Below are positions 53,332 through 62,164 of a stretch of 64,000 bases of DNA, piece by piece (the first letter of the stretch is position 1; each line of letters starts with the position of its first letter). The position numbers and the translations under genes are program-made. The notes under the pieces were generated by a model. It ran no database searches. It saw only the letters and a list, made by a program, of their open reading frames with translations, and was not told where the DNA came from. The DNA comes from JBECKX01 sp964468475 (GTDB taxonomy: Bacteria > Zixibacteria > MSB-5A5 > CAIYYT01), in assembly GCA_964468475.1 (NCBI GenBank), contig CAYXUL010000010.1:3147-67146 (forward strand). The letters are read 5' to 3'.

Positions 53332-53589
53332 TTGGCAAATCACAAATCGGCTGATAAGAGACATCGTCAAGCTCAGAAAGCACGTCTGCACAACCGCGGT
53401 GTCAGGTCAGCGATAAGAACCAAGATCAAACAGGTCGAAGCCGGCGGCGAAAACGCACCGGAAGACTTTCGCCAGCTCACCTCGCTGATCGACCGCGCAG
53501 TAAAGCACAACACCATGCACAAGAACACCGCTGCGCGTAAGAAGAGTCGTTTGGCGAAGATGATTAATCAGTCGAAAGAAACCAACTAA
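53332..53589 (+). CDS. rpsT: Small ribosomal subunit protein bS20, UUG start
   Basis: 85 residues from TTG 53332, with GGAGG at 53319-53323 and 8-nt spacing. The sequence begins ANHKSADKRHRQAQKARLHN, the normal bS20 start, so an upstream TTG at 53317 is wrong. The end is KKSRLAKMINQS. bS20 binds 16S rRNA. E. coli rpsT also starts with UUG and is controlled by its own product; a similar control here is possible. A strong hairpin follows the gene. Confidence 0.97.
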   Translation: MANHKSADKRHRQAQKARLHNRGVRSAIRTKIKQVEAGGENAPEDFRQLTSLIDRAVKHNTMHKNTAARKKSRLAKMINQSKETN

Positions 53590-53668
53590 AAACGGGAATG
53601 CTAGGTCGAATCCCTCGTGGATTCGATATTGTGATCCTCGAAAACTGATTTACCGGGATTGCTCAGGC

Positions 53669-53698
53669 GCCGTCACGAATCCATTCGTGACGGCCTTT
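53669..53698 (+). terminator. Terminator of rpsT
   Basis: GCCGTCACGAAT-CC-ATTCGTGACGGC, a perfect 12-bp stem, followed by CTTT. The T-run is short but the stem is strong. Confidence 0.75.
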
Positions 53699-53815
53699 GT
53701 CGTTGAGCTGGCAGGAGAGGATCCCTAACCTCGCAGAACGCGAGCTGGGAACTGTCATTGCTTAATCGCACCCTTAAGGTGCGGCACCCCGAGCTGAATA
53801 ATACAACCGGTCAGC

Positions 53816-53855
53816 TCTGAGATTGCCGCGCTCCCTGCGGTCGCTCGCAATGACA
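53816..53855. repeat. Dispersed repeat, copy C (GAGATTGCC...GCAATGAC type)
   Basis: TCTGAGATTGCCGCG, an inner part rich in CG, then CTCGCAATGACA. The same two outer blocks flank a different inner part at 63908-63960. This pattern (reverse: TGTCATTGCGAG ... GGCAATCTCAGA) is a known widespread intergenic repeat. The rest of 53590-53916 has a small palindrome (CGCACCCTTAAGGTGCG) and no gene. Confidence 0.7.
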
Positions 53856-53916
53856 ACGATCTCAAAATAGAGTTTTGGGGAAGTTTAGTTCTGACGCAGT
53901 GATCAGACCGCAACTT

Positions 53917-55032
53917 TCAGAACTGGTAGACTTTCAAGCCATCCGGCGTGAGAGCGGAAAACAAGCTGCCATCCCGATTCATCCTGACCTCAGGATAGCG
54001 AACTGTCCAATCACTGTAAGAGAGATCATTCTCCCACAACTTCGTGGCCGAGCCGTCAAAGAGCAGGATCTTGCCGGCGCGGTGTCGAATCTCCGGACTG
54101 GCGTCGGAATTGGTGGCAGAACAAACGATCGCGCTGAGATCATCATTGGCTGCCATGTGGAGTAGCTGATAGGTGGAATCGGCGCGGTGGTATTCGCCGA
54201 TCAGTTTGCGCTCTGCCAGATCGAATACTTCGAGCCGATCGGAACTCAACATAGCCAGCCGCGAACCGTCATTCGAAAATCTGACGTCCCGCAGGTCCGG
54301 TCCGGTCACTGACAGCCCCAGCGGGGAGTCACTCTCTCCAAAAATCGTAAGGATCGAATCAGTGAAGGTGGCTACGTTCTTACCATTATCGGACAAGAAG
54401 TACTTCCGGCAGCGATCATATTCCTGTTGCCTCTCCCCGTTATTGCTGAATCTGATCAGCAAACCTTCCGAGCTTTGAGCGTAGAAGTAGTTGCCGTCGG
54501 CAGAGAATCCTGGATTCGAGAAGTCTCTGACAACAGGATTGCCGACTAATTTCCCATGCGCATCATAGAATTTGAGGTGAGTTTCGCCCATCCCTTCGGG
54601 GCCGGAAATCCCCACTACGTAAGGCCCCTTATCCGAGATCACAAAGATCGTGCAGCCGGGCTTATTGATTGTGTATTGTTTCTTTCCGTTGCGGTTGTAG
54701 AGCGTAATCTCGCGAATGCTCAACGCCGAAGGTGAGAAACTGTTGTAGCGAATTACGCCGTAGTAGTTGCCGCGTGCTGAAGACACCAGTTTGCGGCTGC
54801 CTCTGAGCCTTACTGAATGCGACTTCCCGCCAGGATAAGTCCGAATCTGGCAGCCACCCCGCTCCATCAAATAGAAGGCACCATCGGGCGTACCCCACAT
54901 TCGGCGAAAGTTGTCAAAGTTCGCATGATCAATTACTCGAGGTGTTACAGCCTTGCTCTGGCCTCTAACACCGGCAAAGGAGCCTGCGATTATCATCAGG
55001 GAAGCTATAACTATTTGGCGTACGAGTTTCAT
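53917..55032 (-). CDS. Secreted beta-propeller-like protein
   Basis: 371 residues. Signal peptide 1-24 (SLMIIAGSFAGVRGQ). The mature protein repeats blade-like segments: MWGTPDGAFYLM, FSADGNYFYAQSS, FSNDGSRLAMLSSDRLEVFD, MNRDGSLFSALTPDGLKVY. This suggests a WD40/quinoprotein-type propeller in the periplasm or on the surface. No catalytic residues are seen. It stands alone and converges with rpsT across the repeat. Confidence 0.7.
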   Translation of the reverse strand: MKLVRQIVIASLMIIAGSFAGVRGQSKAVTPRVIDHANFDNFRRMWGTPDGAFYLMERGGCQIRTYPGGKSHSVRLRGSRKLVSSARGNYYGVIRYNSFSPSALSIREITLYNRNGKKQYTINKPGCTIFVISDKGPYVVGISGPEGMGETHLKFYDAHGKLVGNPVVRDFSNPGFSADGNYFYAQSSEGLLIRFSNNGERQQEYDRCRKYFLSDNGKNVATFTDSILTIFGESDSPLGLSVTGPDLRDVRFSNDGSRLAMLSSDRLEVFDLAERKLIGEYHRADSTYQLLHMAANDDLSAIVCSATNSDASPEIRHRAGKILLFDGSATKLWENDLSYSDWTVRYPEVRMNRDGSLFSALTPDGLKVYQF

Positions 55033-55213
55033 CAGTCACACTCTTGAAGTACCTTCAATCAACTCTGCAGTAAATGGGAGGCATCAAGCTAAGAAAAACA
55101 ATCCGATTTCAACGTCTTTTTACGCTCGGAGACGGCTATGGATTATGAAAATCCCCGTTTTTGAGCGAATGACACTTTGAGAAAGGCTGCGCACCCCTTT
55201 TTGATAGCATCTG

Positions 55214-55699
55214 TCACGAGATCTGAACCCCTTCATCGGGATTTCGGTGCGGACGCTGCTTTCTGCGAGTGCTTTCCTCAAAGATATCAAAATTGAATTT
55301 GGGAGAATTCTTGTTCACCGCTAAGCCTTCCAGCCCCATTTCTGCACGGTTCATCTTGGTCGGAACCCACTGCAGTTCGAACTTCAACTTGCGCTTGTAG
55401 AAGAGAAACAGATCGCGGAACTTCTGCAGCGAGTTAAGCGCAGCCAGCTTGTTGTTTACCTGGTAAACAACTATCGGCGAGTCAGTCATCAGCGTGACCG
55501 GCTTGCCGTCAAAGTGACTCATATTCAGCTGCAAGAATCTGATCAGAGCGATCCCGGCAGCGTATTCGCATTCATAGCGGTTACCGATATATTGCGCGCG
55601 AAACAGCACACCATAATCGGGTATCGCAAACGATATTAGCCCCTGCTTGCGGATGAGCTTCTGCTCGTGAAGGTTTGTTCCGAAGAAGTAGCATTTCAT
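55214..55699 (-). CDS. RNase H-like domain protein, probably degenerate
   Basis: 161 residues, GAGG before the ATG. The order of an RNase HI fold is visible: a first strand pair (LISFAIPDYGVLFRAQYIG), a helix with Glu (ECEYAAGIALIRFLQ), the strand VTLMTDSPIVVYQV with its Asp, and WVPTKMNRAEMGLEGLA, which resembles the end of RNase H (WVxGHxxNxxAD). The first catalytic Asp of DGA is not obvious, so activity is doubtful. The last ~30 residues are basic. It is monocistronic. It could be a ribonuclease or an RNA/DNA-hybrid binder. Confidence 0.6.
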   Translation of the reverse strand: MKCYFFGTNLHEQKLIRKQGLISFAIPDYGVLFRAQYIGNRYECEYAAGIALIRFLQLNMSHFDGKPVTLMTDSPIVVYQVNNKLAALNSLQKFRDLFLFYKRKLKFELQWVPTKMNRAEMGLEGLAVNKNSPKFNFDIFEESTRRKQRPHRNPDEGVQIS

Positions 55700-55934
55700 A
55701 AAGTATCCTCGCAGCCTATCAATACTGCAAGGAACATGCCGCCAGATGCCAGCCAGCGAGATGATAGGGTCATGTAAGTGCTGCCCGACTAACCAATTCA
55801 GAATTAATATGTTACCGCTGCACCAAAATTGAGCAGGGATAGAGAAAGTTTGTCTCGGGGGCGCTCAGGAGCAGCAACGAGTGCAACGCATTGCAGAGAA
55901 CTGTGTGGGCATTATCATTTGCCTGCGACGCCAA

Positions 55935-56375
55935 CTACCTGCCGAGCGACTGCTGCAGCAGCTTCTCCATCTCTGCGTTCACAGTCATATACTTGCCGGC
56001 AGCCTCGGCCAGAAGGCGGTTGTCTGAGTCGATAGCCTTGCCGATCGTGTTGATAATGCGCCCTTTTACCTCGGATACCTCCGCCGTAAAACGAATATTT
56101 TTGCCGAGATAGGCCGGCGCTTTATAGCGGATTTCCATCTGAGCGGTGACGCACACGATTCCCTGCGCCAGCGCCGCCTTGATCATTACCTCATCGAGTA
56201 CGGTAGCGATGATACCACCATGCAGTATTCCCTTGTAGCCCTCATGTGAGGTAGTAGGCATGTATTCAGTGCGGGCGACTTTACCGTCGAACAGGAATTT
56301 CAGGTTCAAGCCGGTGGGATTATCGGGGCCGCACACAAAGCAGTTGTTATACTTTGCGACTTCTTCATCACTCAT
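55935..56375 (-). CDS. PaaI-type hotdog-fold thioesterase
   Basis: 146 residues from ATG 56375; the longer frame runs through the upstream terminator and is rejected. NNCFVCGPDNPTGLNLKF at the start and HGGIIATVLDEVM in the centre are typical of the 4HBT/PaaI group. It should hydrolyse an acyl-CoA in the cytoplasm; the acyl group is unknown. No pathway genes are adjacent. Confidence 0.88.
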   Translation of the reverse strand: MSDEEVAKYNNCFVCGPDNPTGLNLKFLFDGKVARTEYMPTTSHEGYKGILHGGIIATVLDEVMIKAALAQGIVCVTAQMEIRYKAPAYLGKNIRFTAEVSEVKGRIINTIGKAIDSDNRLLAEAAGKYMTVNAEMEKLLQQSLGR

Positions 56376-56412
56376 GCGCCTAAAATGCTGCTGACGGCTC
56401 CCGATGTCAAAT

Positions 56413-56443
56413 GAAAAGGCCGTCAGGATTGCTCCCGACGGCC
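56413..56443 (-). terminator. Terminator after the lipoprotein gene
   Basis: On the minus strand GGCCGTC, loop of 12 nt, GACGGCC, then TTTTC. It ends the gene at 56470-57294 and lies before the thioesterase ATG. Confidence 0.8.
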
Positions 56444-56469
56444 ACAAGATTGACGCAAGAAGAAAGCGA

Positions 56470-57294
56470 CTAATTGTACTCTGGAGTCATACTATACTGA
56501 TAGACCACGTCGCCCAATTGGGCGCTGACGTCAGCTGTACCATCCGTGAATTCAACAGAAACCGTCCAGCTTTGGTCTCCAGCAGCGGTAGTGACTGTGC
56601 CGGTGATTGTCAAAGTACCGGAATCTGCTTTGCGCTCATTCCACCAGTAGTCGGACGGATTGGAATACTGCACGTTGTCGGCGGAAATCTCGAATTCATA
56701 CGTGTCATTCATCGCCGTCATGCCATCGAGGTAATGGCTGTCGACTGTGACATTAGCTGTACCGGTGAACGACTGATCGACCTGTCCCCAATTGTCAAAT
56801 TCAGCATTGAAGTATGCTGAGATATTCTCATACTCACTGCCTGAGCCGCTGTAATTCATGCTTTGATGACGAATCAGAGCAAGCTTGGTCACACGATCCC
56901 AGCGGAATAGTTCGACTGCATCGGAGCCTTCCCAATACTTGGCTGAGTCAACATAGACATTGTCATAATTGGCGGCGCCGGCGCCACCAAAGTAAAGCAC
57001 GTGCCAGTCGTTAACGTAGTTGTAGAGCAGAGAGTCGCTCGGGCCAAGCTGCGGACGATCGTAGCCGATATTGCCTTCATTGGGATAACGATCCGGCTTG
57101 TGCGCAAAATTGAGCGCGATGGCAAGAGTCGAATCGACTGCCACCGAGATCGCCGACTTCATAGACTGGAATTCAGGGGCATTTGGATCGCCGACGTTAC
57201 TGTCGACCTGGGTTGAGCTGGATGAGCAGCCCGAAAATGTCAGAACTCCCGCCATGACAAGGATTAGTCCTGCAATAGTACTACGGCGCAGCAT
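56470..57294 (-). CDS. Putative lipoprotein of unknown function
   Basis: 274 residues, AAAGGAG before the ATG. The signal ILVMAGVLTFSGC ends in a good lipobox at Cys23, followed by Ser-rich residues. The mature part is rich in Asp, Tyr, Ser and Thr, with beta-like segments (FTGTANVTVDSHYLDGM, GTLTITGTVTTAAGDQSWTV). No family is recognised. It lies 27 nt after argF on the same strand, so it could be read from the same promoter, but it has its own terminator. Confidence 0.65.
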   Translation of the reverse strand: MLRRSTIAGLILVMAGVLTFSGCSSSSTQVDSNVGDPNAPEFQSMKSAISVAVDSTLAIALNFAHKPDRYPNEGNIGYDRPQLGPSDSLLYNYVNDWHVLYFGGAGAANYDNVYVDSAKYWEGSDAVELFRWDRVTKLALIRHQSMNYSGSGSEYENISAYFNAEFDNWGQVDQSFTGTANVTVDSHYLDGMTAMNDTYEFEISADNVQYSNPSDYWWNERKADSGTLTITGTVTTAAGDQSWTVSVEFTDGTADVSAQLGDVVYQYSMTPEYN

Positions 57295-57321
57295 AGCAAT
57301 ACTCCTTTACGAAAAGTGATC

Positions 57322-58242
57322 TTAAGTTCTTAGTCTCTTTTCATCAACTAATGCCAACAGTATCGCCTTCTGGATATGGAGCCGGTTCTCTGCCTGATCG
57401 AAGACAACCGAATTGGGCCCATCCATCACCTCGTCGGTGATCTCGGCGTTTCTCTGTGCAGGCAGGCAGTGCATGACGAGGCAATCGGGTTTCGCCAGCT
57501 TTACCAATTGGTCGTTGACCTGAAAATCAGCCAGCAGCGCCGCCTTTTCCTCCGCCAGGTGCTTCTGCCCCATGCTTGCCCAGACATCTGTATAGATTAC
57601 ATCGGCACCCTCAACTGCTTCTTTAGGGCTGTAAACAATCTGTACACTGCCGACCGCATCCGTCTGCGCCGCTTGGAGGATGTCACTTGACGGCAGTGTT
57701 TCCTTGTTCGTACCGATTACCAAATTAATGGGGAATCGCCGGGTTAAGTTGATGAATGAGTTCGCGATATTGTTGCCATCCCCCAGGTAAACCAGCTTGA
57801 GGCCGTCGAGAGATTTGCCCTTTTCGATAATCGTGAAGGCGTCGCCAAGTATCTGACATGGATGAAGCAGGTCGGTGAGCGCGTTGATTACGGGGATATC
57901 AGCATGTTTCGCCAAATCGATTACATCCTGATGAGAGAAGGTTCTTATGGTAATCGCTGCCAGATAACGAGATAGCACCTTGGCGGCATCGTAAATCGAC
58001 TCGCGCTTGCCCAGCTCGATCTCTTTCTCTGTTATATATAGTGAGCTGCCGCCAAGCTGGTTGATCCCCACCTCAAATGAAATCCGCGTGCGCAGCGACG
58101 GTTTATGGAATATGCAGCCCACTGATCTGCCGAGCAGCGGCTGTGGAGTGATTTCATGCGACTTCATCTCACGGCAAAGAGCAAATATTTGCTCGATCTC
58201 ATCCGTGGTGAAATCGGTTTCGGCAACAAAATCGCGTTTCAT
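57322..58242 (-). CDS. argF: Ornithine carbamoyltransferase
   Basis: 306 residues, AGGAG 9 nt before the ATG. The carbamoyl-phosphate loop reads KPSLRTRISFEVG (Leu where Thr is usual), the HPCQ motif is LLHPCQILGD, the ornithine site has DVWASMGQ, and the end motif HCLPAQR has Gln for His. These variants also occur in true OTCs, so citrulline formation in arginine synthesis is most likely. N-acetyl or N-succinyl ornithine as substrate is less likely. No other arg gene is nearby. Confidence 0.92.
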   Translation of the reverse strand: MKRDFVAETDFTTDEIEQIFALCREMKSHEITPQPLLGRSVGCIFHKPSLRTRISFEVGINQLGGSSLYITEKEIELGKRESIYDAAKVLSRYLAAITIRTFSHQDVIDLAKHADIPVINALTDLLHPCQILGDAFTIIEKGKSLDGLKLVYLGDGNNIANSFINLTRRFPINLVIGTNKETLPSSDILQAAQTDAVGSVQIVYSPKEAVEGADVIYTDVWASMGQKHLAEEKAALLADFQVNDQLVKLAKPDCLVMHCLPAQRNAEITDEVMDGPNSVVFDQAENRLHIQKAILLALVDEKRLRT

Positions 58243-58319
58243 CGGGTAATCTCCTTATGGAAGCTGAAGAGTGGTATGTCTCAAATCGCGCAGAAAGTAT
58301 TTGAGGTAACGACCAGAGT

Positions 58320-58334
58320 CAAGGAATTTCCTTG
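58320..58334. promoter_or_regulatory. Palindrome between argF and the LiaF-like gene
   Basis: CAAGGAA-T-TTCCTTG, a 7+7 palindrome in the 187-nt divergent region. It could be an operator for one or both genes. Confidence 0.4.
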
Positions 58335-58385
58335 CTCCCGGTCATCGGCATACCGTAATTCGGCTTATATGCAGTTGATTCTGAG

Positions 58386-58404
58386 TCCGCACTGCCGGTG
58401 CGGA
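58386..58404. promoter_or_regulatory. Hairpin upstream of the LiaF-like gene
   Basis: TCCGCAC-TGCCG-GTGCGGA, a perfect 7-bp stem with a 5-nt loop, 26 nt before the ATG. Possible operator or leader hairpin; there is no T-run. Confidence 0.4.
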
Positions 58405-58429
58405 ATACCGAAATGAAACGGGAGGGAAA

Positions 58430-59014
58430 ATGCAGGTGATTTCGGGATTGGTTCTGGTGCTGCTGGGAATACTCTTCCTGGGTAATAGCCTACACTGGTT
58501 CCGCTTTGACTTTTTCGAATTTATCGGTGATTTCTGGCCGGCGGTATTGATTATCCTCGGCGGCTATCTCATTTATGAGAAGGCCAAAGGCGAGGATGAT
58601 GCTGAGGATATCCTTTCCGACGACAAATCGTGGACGAAATTCAGCGGCAAGGAATTCAAAAAGACAGCGGGGGATGTCAATCTCCGCCCTGAATCTATTG
58701 ACCCAGCGGGTATCAAGGCGGAGCAGGGTCTGGGAAATATCACCGTTGATCTGACGCAGGCCACCCTCAATCCGGGAGAGAATGCGGTTCTCTGCAGTCT
58801 GGGAGTCGGCGACCTCAATGTGGTAGTGCCACAGGGCGTCCCGCTTTCGGCAGCGGTAGAGATCGGCGCGGGTTCCGGACGTATCCTTGGTCGGCAGGCG
58901 GATGGATTCAGTAAGAAGATACGTTATGAAGACACCGACTACTCGAACGCAGATATCAAGATCAAGCTCAAAGCCAAAATCGGTTTGGGGGATGTAACGG
59001 TTAGCCGGGGGTAG
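58430..59014 (+). CDS. LiaF-like membrane protein
   Basis: 194 residues, GGGAGGG before the ATG. Two N-terminal helices (ISGLVLVLLGILFLGNSL and FWPAVLIILGGYLIYEKA) are the LiaF/DUF5668 pattern. The soluble C-terminal part (GNITVDLTQATLNPGENAVLCSLGVGDLNV) is the beta-helix-like LiaF C domain. In Firmicutes LiaF silences a cell-envelope sensor; here no LiaRS lies nearby, so function is open. Confidence 0.8.
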   Translation: MQVISGLVLVLLGILFLGNSLHWFRFDFFEFIGDFWPAVLIILGGYLIYEKAKGEDDAEDILSDDKSWTKFSGKEFKKTAGDVNLRPESIDPAGIKAEQGLGNITVDLTQATLNPGENAVLCSLGVGDLNVVVPQGVPLSAAVEIGAGSGRILGRQADGFSKKIRYEDTDYSNADIKIKLKAKIGLGDVTVSRG

Positions 59015-59155
59015 GCTCATTAACCCACTGTCTCAGACCGCCCCAAAAGATTGCACGAAACGCATACGGCACTCTCCCCAAAACTTGAGCTTCATTGCGT
59101 TTTCAGGAGCGTGATCTATACTTACACTTATCCCACCCCTGAGCCGGCAACGGGT

Positions 59156-60538
59156 TTAGTTGCCGTTGGTCGGCTTTATGTTCTGATTGACGTGAAATAT
59201 ATTATCGGGATCGTACTTCGTTTTGATCTTCTGCAAACGCGCGTAATTGTTGCGGTGTGTTACCTTGACTAGGTCACTGGCTTCTTCCATCATGAAATTC
59301 TGATAAGCACCGCCAGCTGAAAAAGGATGAAGCGCCTCCCAGTACTCCTTTGCCCAGCGTGTCATCTCTTCGTCGTGCGATCCATCCGCACTAAATCCGC
59401 CGATCATCATTGACCAGTTGGCGTCACGGGAACTGAATGCGGTCTCATTCTCAGCAATGCGGTGGACGGCACCATTAACCGGGTAGAGATGCATGGTTGC
59501 CAAATCGACGGGAAGCTTGCTGACATGTTTGAGATGCAGCTTAATAGCTTCGTCGGGCAGCTCCTTAAAGAAATCACCTTTCCAGTAGAAGTGAGTCCCG
59601 CTAGGCAATAGTTCATCGAACGCGGTATTCAGAATGTAATAAGGCATTGGCTGAACCCCATGAAGCAACGGCTTGCCGATTTTCTTGATCGGCGCAAATA
59701 CTTCTTCCGCCTTGTCCTGTGGTCCGGTATAACACCACATTATAGCAGCCACCAATTTCAGGTGAAGTTCTTCCGGAAAAATCGGTAGCGGCGGTACTTT
59801 GGTGAGACCAAACCAACCATAGAGATCATCAGACGCCTTTGTTATAAAACCGCGATACCACTTGAGCACTTCTTCTGCCTGGTCTAAAGGCCAGAACGTC
59901 GGACCAGCTACGACGGTATCTACCGGGTGAAGCTTGAACAAAAAGGAAGTCACCACCCCGAAATTGCCTCCTCCACCACGCAGAGCCCAAAATAGATCTT
60001 CGTGTCGAGTCTCGCTGGCGGTGACAAAACTGCCGTCCGCTAGCACAACATCGGCCTCCAGCAGGTTGTCAGCGGCAAGTCCATACTTGCGGCTGAGATA
60101 ACCGTGTCCTCCGCCAAGGGTCAATCCGGCGACACCCGTGGTTGAGACAACTCCATTCACAGAGGCTAGACCGAATGCGTGCGCTGCGTGATCGACATTA
60201 CCCCAGGTTGCCCCTCCTCCCACGCGAGCCGTACGCTTCTCCGGGTCGATTCTGACGCTGTTCATTTCTCTCAGATCAATAACCAGGCCTTTATCACACG
60301 AGCAAAGTCCGGGGCCACTATGTCCGCCGCCACGAATCGCAATCTCCAACTTGTTCTCGCGAGCGAAATTAACGGCGGCAATGACGTCTGCGACATTGGC
60401 ACAGCGGGCAATCGCCGCCGGCTTCTTGTCGATCATGCCATTGTAAACCGCGCGGGTTTCGTCATAGCTGTCGTCAGATGGTTGAATTAGCTTCCCCCTC
60501 AATCTGCTCTGCAGTTGTTCCGCCTGGGAGCGAGTCAC
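59156..60538 (-). CDS. BBE-type FAD-linked oxidoreductase
   Basis: 460 residues from GTG 60538 (AGGAGG 8 nt upstream); an upstream ATG at 60583 is rejected. The FAD domain has RGGGHSGPGLCSCDKG, with the His and a nearby Cys for covalent flavin, and GGGHGYLSRKYGL. The C-terminal BBE motif is YARLQKIKTKYDPDNIFHVNQNI. It oxidises an alcohol, sugar or similar compound; the substrate is unknown. It is a single gene between the LiaF-like gene and tnaA. Confidence 0.9.
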   Translation of the reverse strand: MTRSQAEQLQSRLRGKLIQPSDDSYDETRAVYNGMIDKKPAAIARCANVADVIAAVNFARENKLEIAIRGGGHSGPGLCSCDKGLVIDLREMNSVRIDPEKRTARVGGGATWGNVDHAAHAFGLASVNGVVSTTGVAGLTLGGGHGYLSRKYGLAADNLLEADVVLADGSFVTASETRHEDLFWALRGGGGNFGVVTSFLFKLHPVDTVVAGPTFWPLDQAEEVLKWYRGFITKASDDLYGWFGLTKVPPLPIFPEELHLKLVAAIMWCYTGPQDKAEEVFAPIKKIGKPLLHGVQPMPYYILNTAFDELLPSGTHFYWKGDFFKELPDEAIKLHLKHVSKLPVDLATMHLYPVNGAVHRIAENETAFSSRDANWSMMIGGFSADGSHDEEMTRWAKEYWEALHPFSAGGAYQNFMMEEASDLVKVTHRNNYARLQKIKTKYDPDNIFHVNQNIKPTNGN

Positions 60539-60702
60539 TGTGCATACCTCCTGTAATTGAATCTCCGGACTCAACGGCCGCAAAATGTACTTCGTCGACC
60601 GTCTTTATGCCCGTTATAGGATTGACTGATGCAAATGTTTCGAGGAAATAGTGTCAGGCGGGCGCAGCGGGCGCGTCCTCAACGAACGGGGATTTGTTCT
60701 GA

Positions 60703-62097
60703 CTACACCTTCGCCGTAACCGGCTTTATCTCCCGCAGGCGCATCGTGAAGTGACGCAGGTACTTGGTCTCGTACTCGAAATCGAAGCCACTGAGCTTAT
60801 CCTTGTAACCGGCAATCTTCTCGATGCAAAGGGCCACGTGCATCAGGTGCGCATTGGTATAAACCCTTCGCGGCACGGCCAGGCGTACCAGCTCGTACGG
60901 GGCGTATTTCTTTTCGCCGCTGGTGGGATCCTCCGATTCAAACATAATCGAACCGATCTCGCAGGAGCGAATGCCGCCTTCACGATACAGCGCCACTACA
61001 AGCGCCTGCCCCGGAAACTCTCCCGGGGGAATGTGCGGCAGGAACTCACCGGCGTTGATAAACACCGCATGACCGCCGGTCGGCTCGATAATCGGCACGC
61101 CACGTTTCATCAGCTCATCGCCGAGGAACTTCACTTGCTTGGTGCGGAACTCGAGGTAGCGTTCATCAAGAGCTTCGTAGATGCCGCGCGCGATAGCTTC
61201 CAGGTCACGCCCTGCCAGACCGCCGTAAGTGCGGAAGCCCTCGATCAGGATCATCAGGTTGGTAAGCTTTTGCTCCAGCTCAGCATCATTGATCCCGATG
61301 AACCCTCCCATATTGACGAGACCGTCTTTCTTCGCCGACATCAATGCGCCGTCGGCATACGAGAACATCTCGCGAGTGATCTCCTTGATCGACTTCTCGG
61401 CGTAGCCCTTTTCCTTGGTCTTGATGAAGAAGGCGTTCTCAGCAAAGCGGGCGCAATCGAAGTAAAGTGGAATATCAAACTTATCCAGCACCATCTTGGT
61501 AGCCTTGATATTCGCCATTGAGACCGGCTGACCACCGGTGGAGTTGTTCGTGATAGTCAGGAAGCAGGCCGGAATCTTTTCGGCGCCCTTCTCACGGATG
61601 AAGTCTTCCAGAGCCTCGACATCCATGTTGCCCTTAAACGGAAAATCGCTGTGCGGGTCCTTCGATTCCTTGCAGATCAAATCAATAGGAATGCCGCCCT
61701 TGTGCAGCGTGTTGGCGCGCGTCGTATCGAAGTGGGTGTTGTTGATGATGTAGTCACCCTTCTTGACAATCGTCGAGAAGAGCAGGTTTTCGGCTACACG
61801 TCCCTGGTGAACCGGAATGAAGAACTCGAAACCGAAAACATCGCGAAGCGTTTCGACGAAATTCTCGTAGTTGCGGCACTGCGCGTAGGCCTCATCGCCC
61901 AGCATCATGCCCGCCCACTGATTATCGCTCATCGCGCCGGTGCCGGAGTCGGTGAGCAAGTCAACGAATACATCACGCGATTTTAGATTGAAGATATTGA
62001 AGTAGGCCTCCCTGATCTTCTGTTCTCGTTCCTCGCGTGAGATGAGATTAATCGGTTCGACGACTTTTATTCGATACGGTTCCGCAAAGTGGTCCAT
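60703..62097 (-). CDS. tnaA: Tryptophanase
   Basis: 464 residues from ATG 62097 (AGGAG 6 nt upstream). The beta-eliminating lyase has LTDSGTGAMSDNQWAGMMLGDEAY, the PLP Lys in MSAKKDGLVNMGG and the end YLRHFTMRLREI. The segment IRSCEIGS lacks the Arg that marks tyrosine phenol-lyase (MERG) and matches tryptophanase (VEIGS). It should make indole, pyruvate and ammonia from tryptophan. There is no room for a TnaC-like leader peptide before it (67 nt to the next gene). Confidence 0.9.
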   Translation of the reverse strand: MDHFAEPYRIKVVEPINLISREEREQKIREAYFNIFNLKSRDVFVDLLTDSGTGAMSDNQWAGMMLGDEAYAQCRNYENFVETLRDVFGFEFFIPVHQGRVAENLLFSTIVKKGDYIINNTHFDTTRANTLHKGGIPIDLICKESKDPHSDFPFKGNMDVEALEDFIREKGAEKIPACFLTITNNSTGGQPVSMANIKATKMVLDKFDIPLYFDCARFAENAFFIKTKEKGYAEKSIKEITREMFSYADGALMSAKKDGLVNMGGFIGINDAELEQKLTNLMILIEGFRTYGGLAGRDLEAIARGIYEALDERYLEFRTKQVKFLGDELMKRGVPIIEPTGGHAVFINAGEFLPHIPPGEFPGQALVVALYREGGIRSCEIGSIMFESEDPTSGEKKYAPYELVRLAVPRRVYTNAHLMHVALCIEKIAGYKDKLSGFDFEYETKYLRHFTMRLREIKPVTAKV

Positions 62098-62164
62098 CAA
62101 CTGCTCCTAAAATCTGCTCTCTTAGAATGATACCAAAAACTTCTCCAAACTGCTTTCCAAATGC

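Noticed and set aside
60751..61521. 256-residue plus-strand reading frame
   Set aside because: Antisense to the clear tryptophanase gene, with no recognisable fold or start signal.
62098..62164. TnaC-type leader peptide before tryptophanase
   Set aside because: Only 67 nt separate tnaA from the upstream gene and no short frame with a Trp codon and ribosome site is seen.
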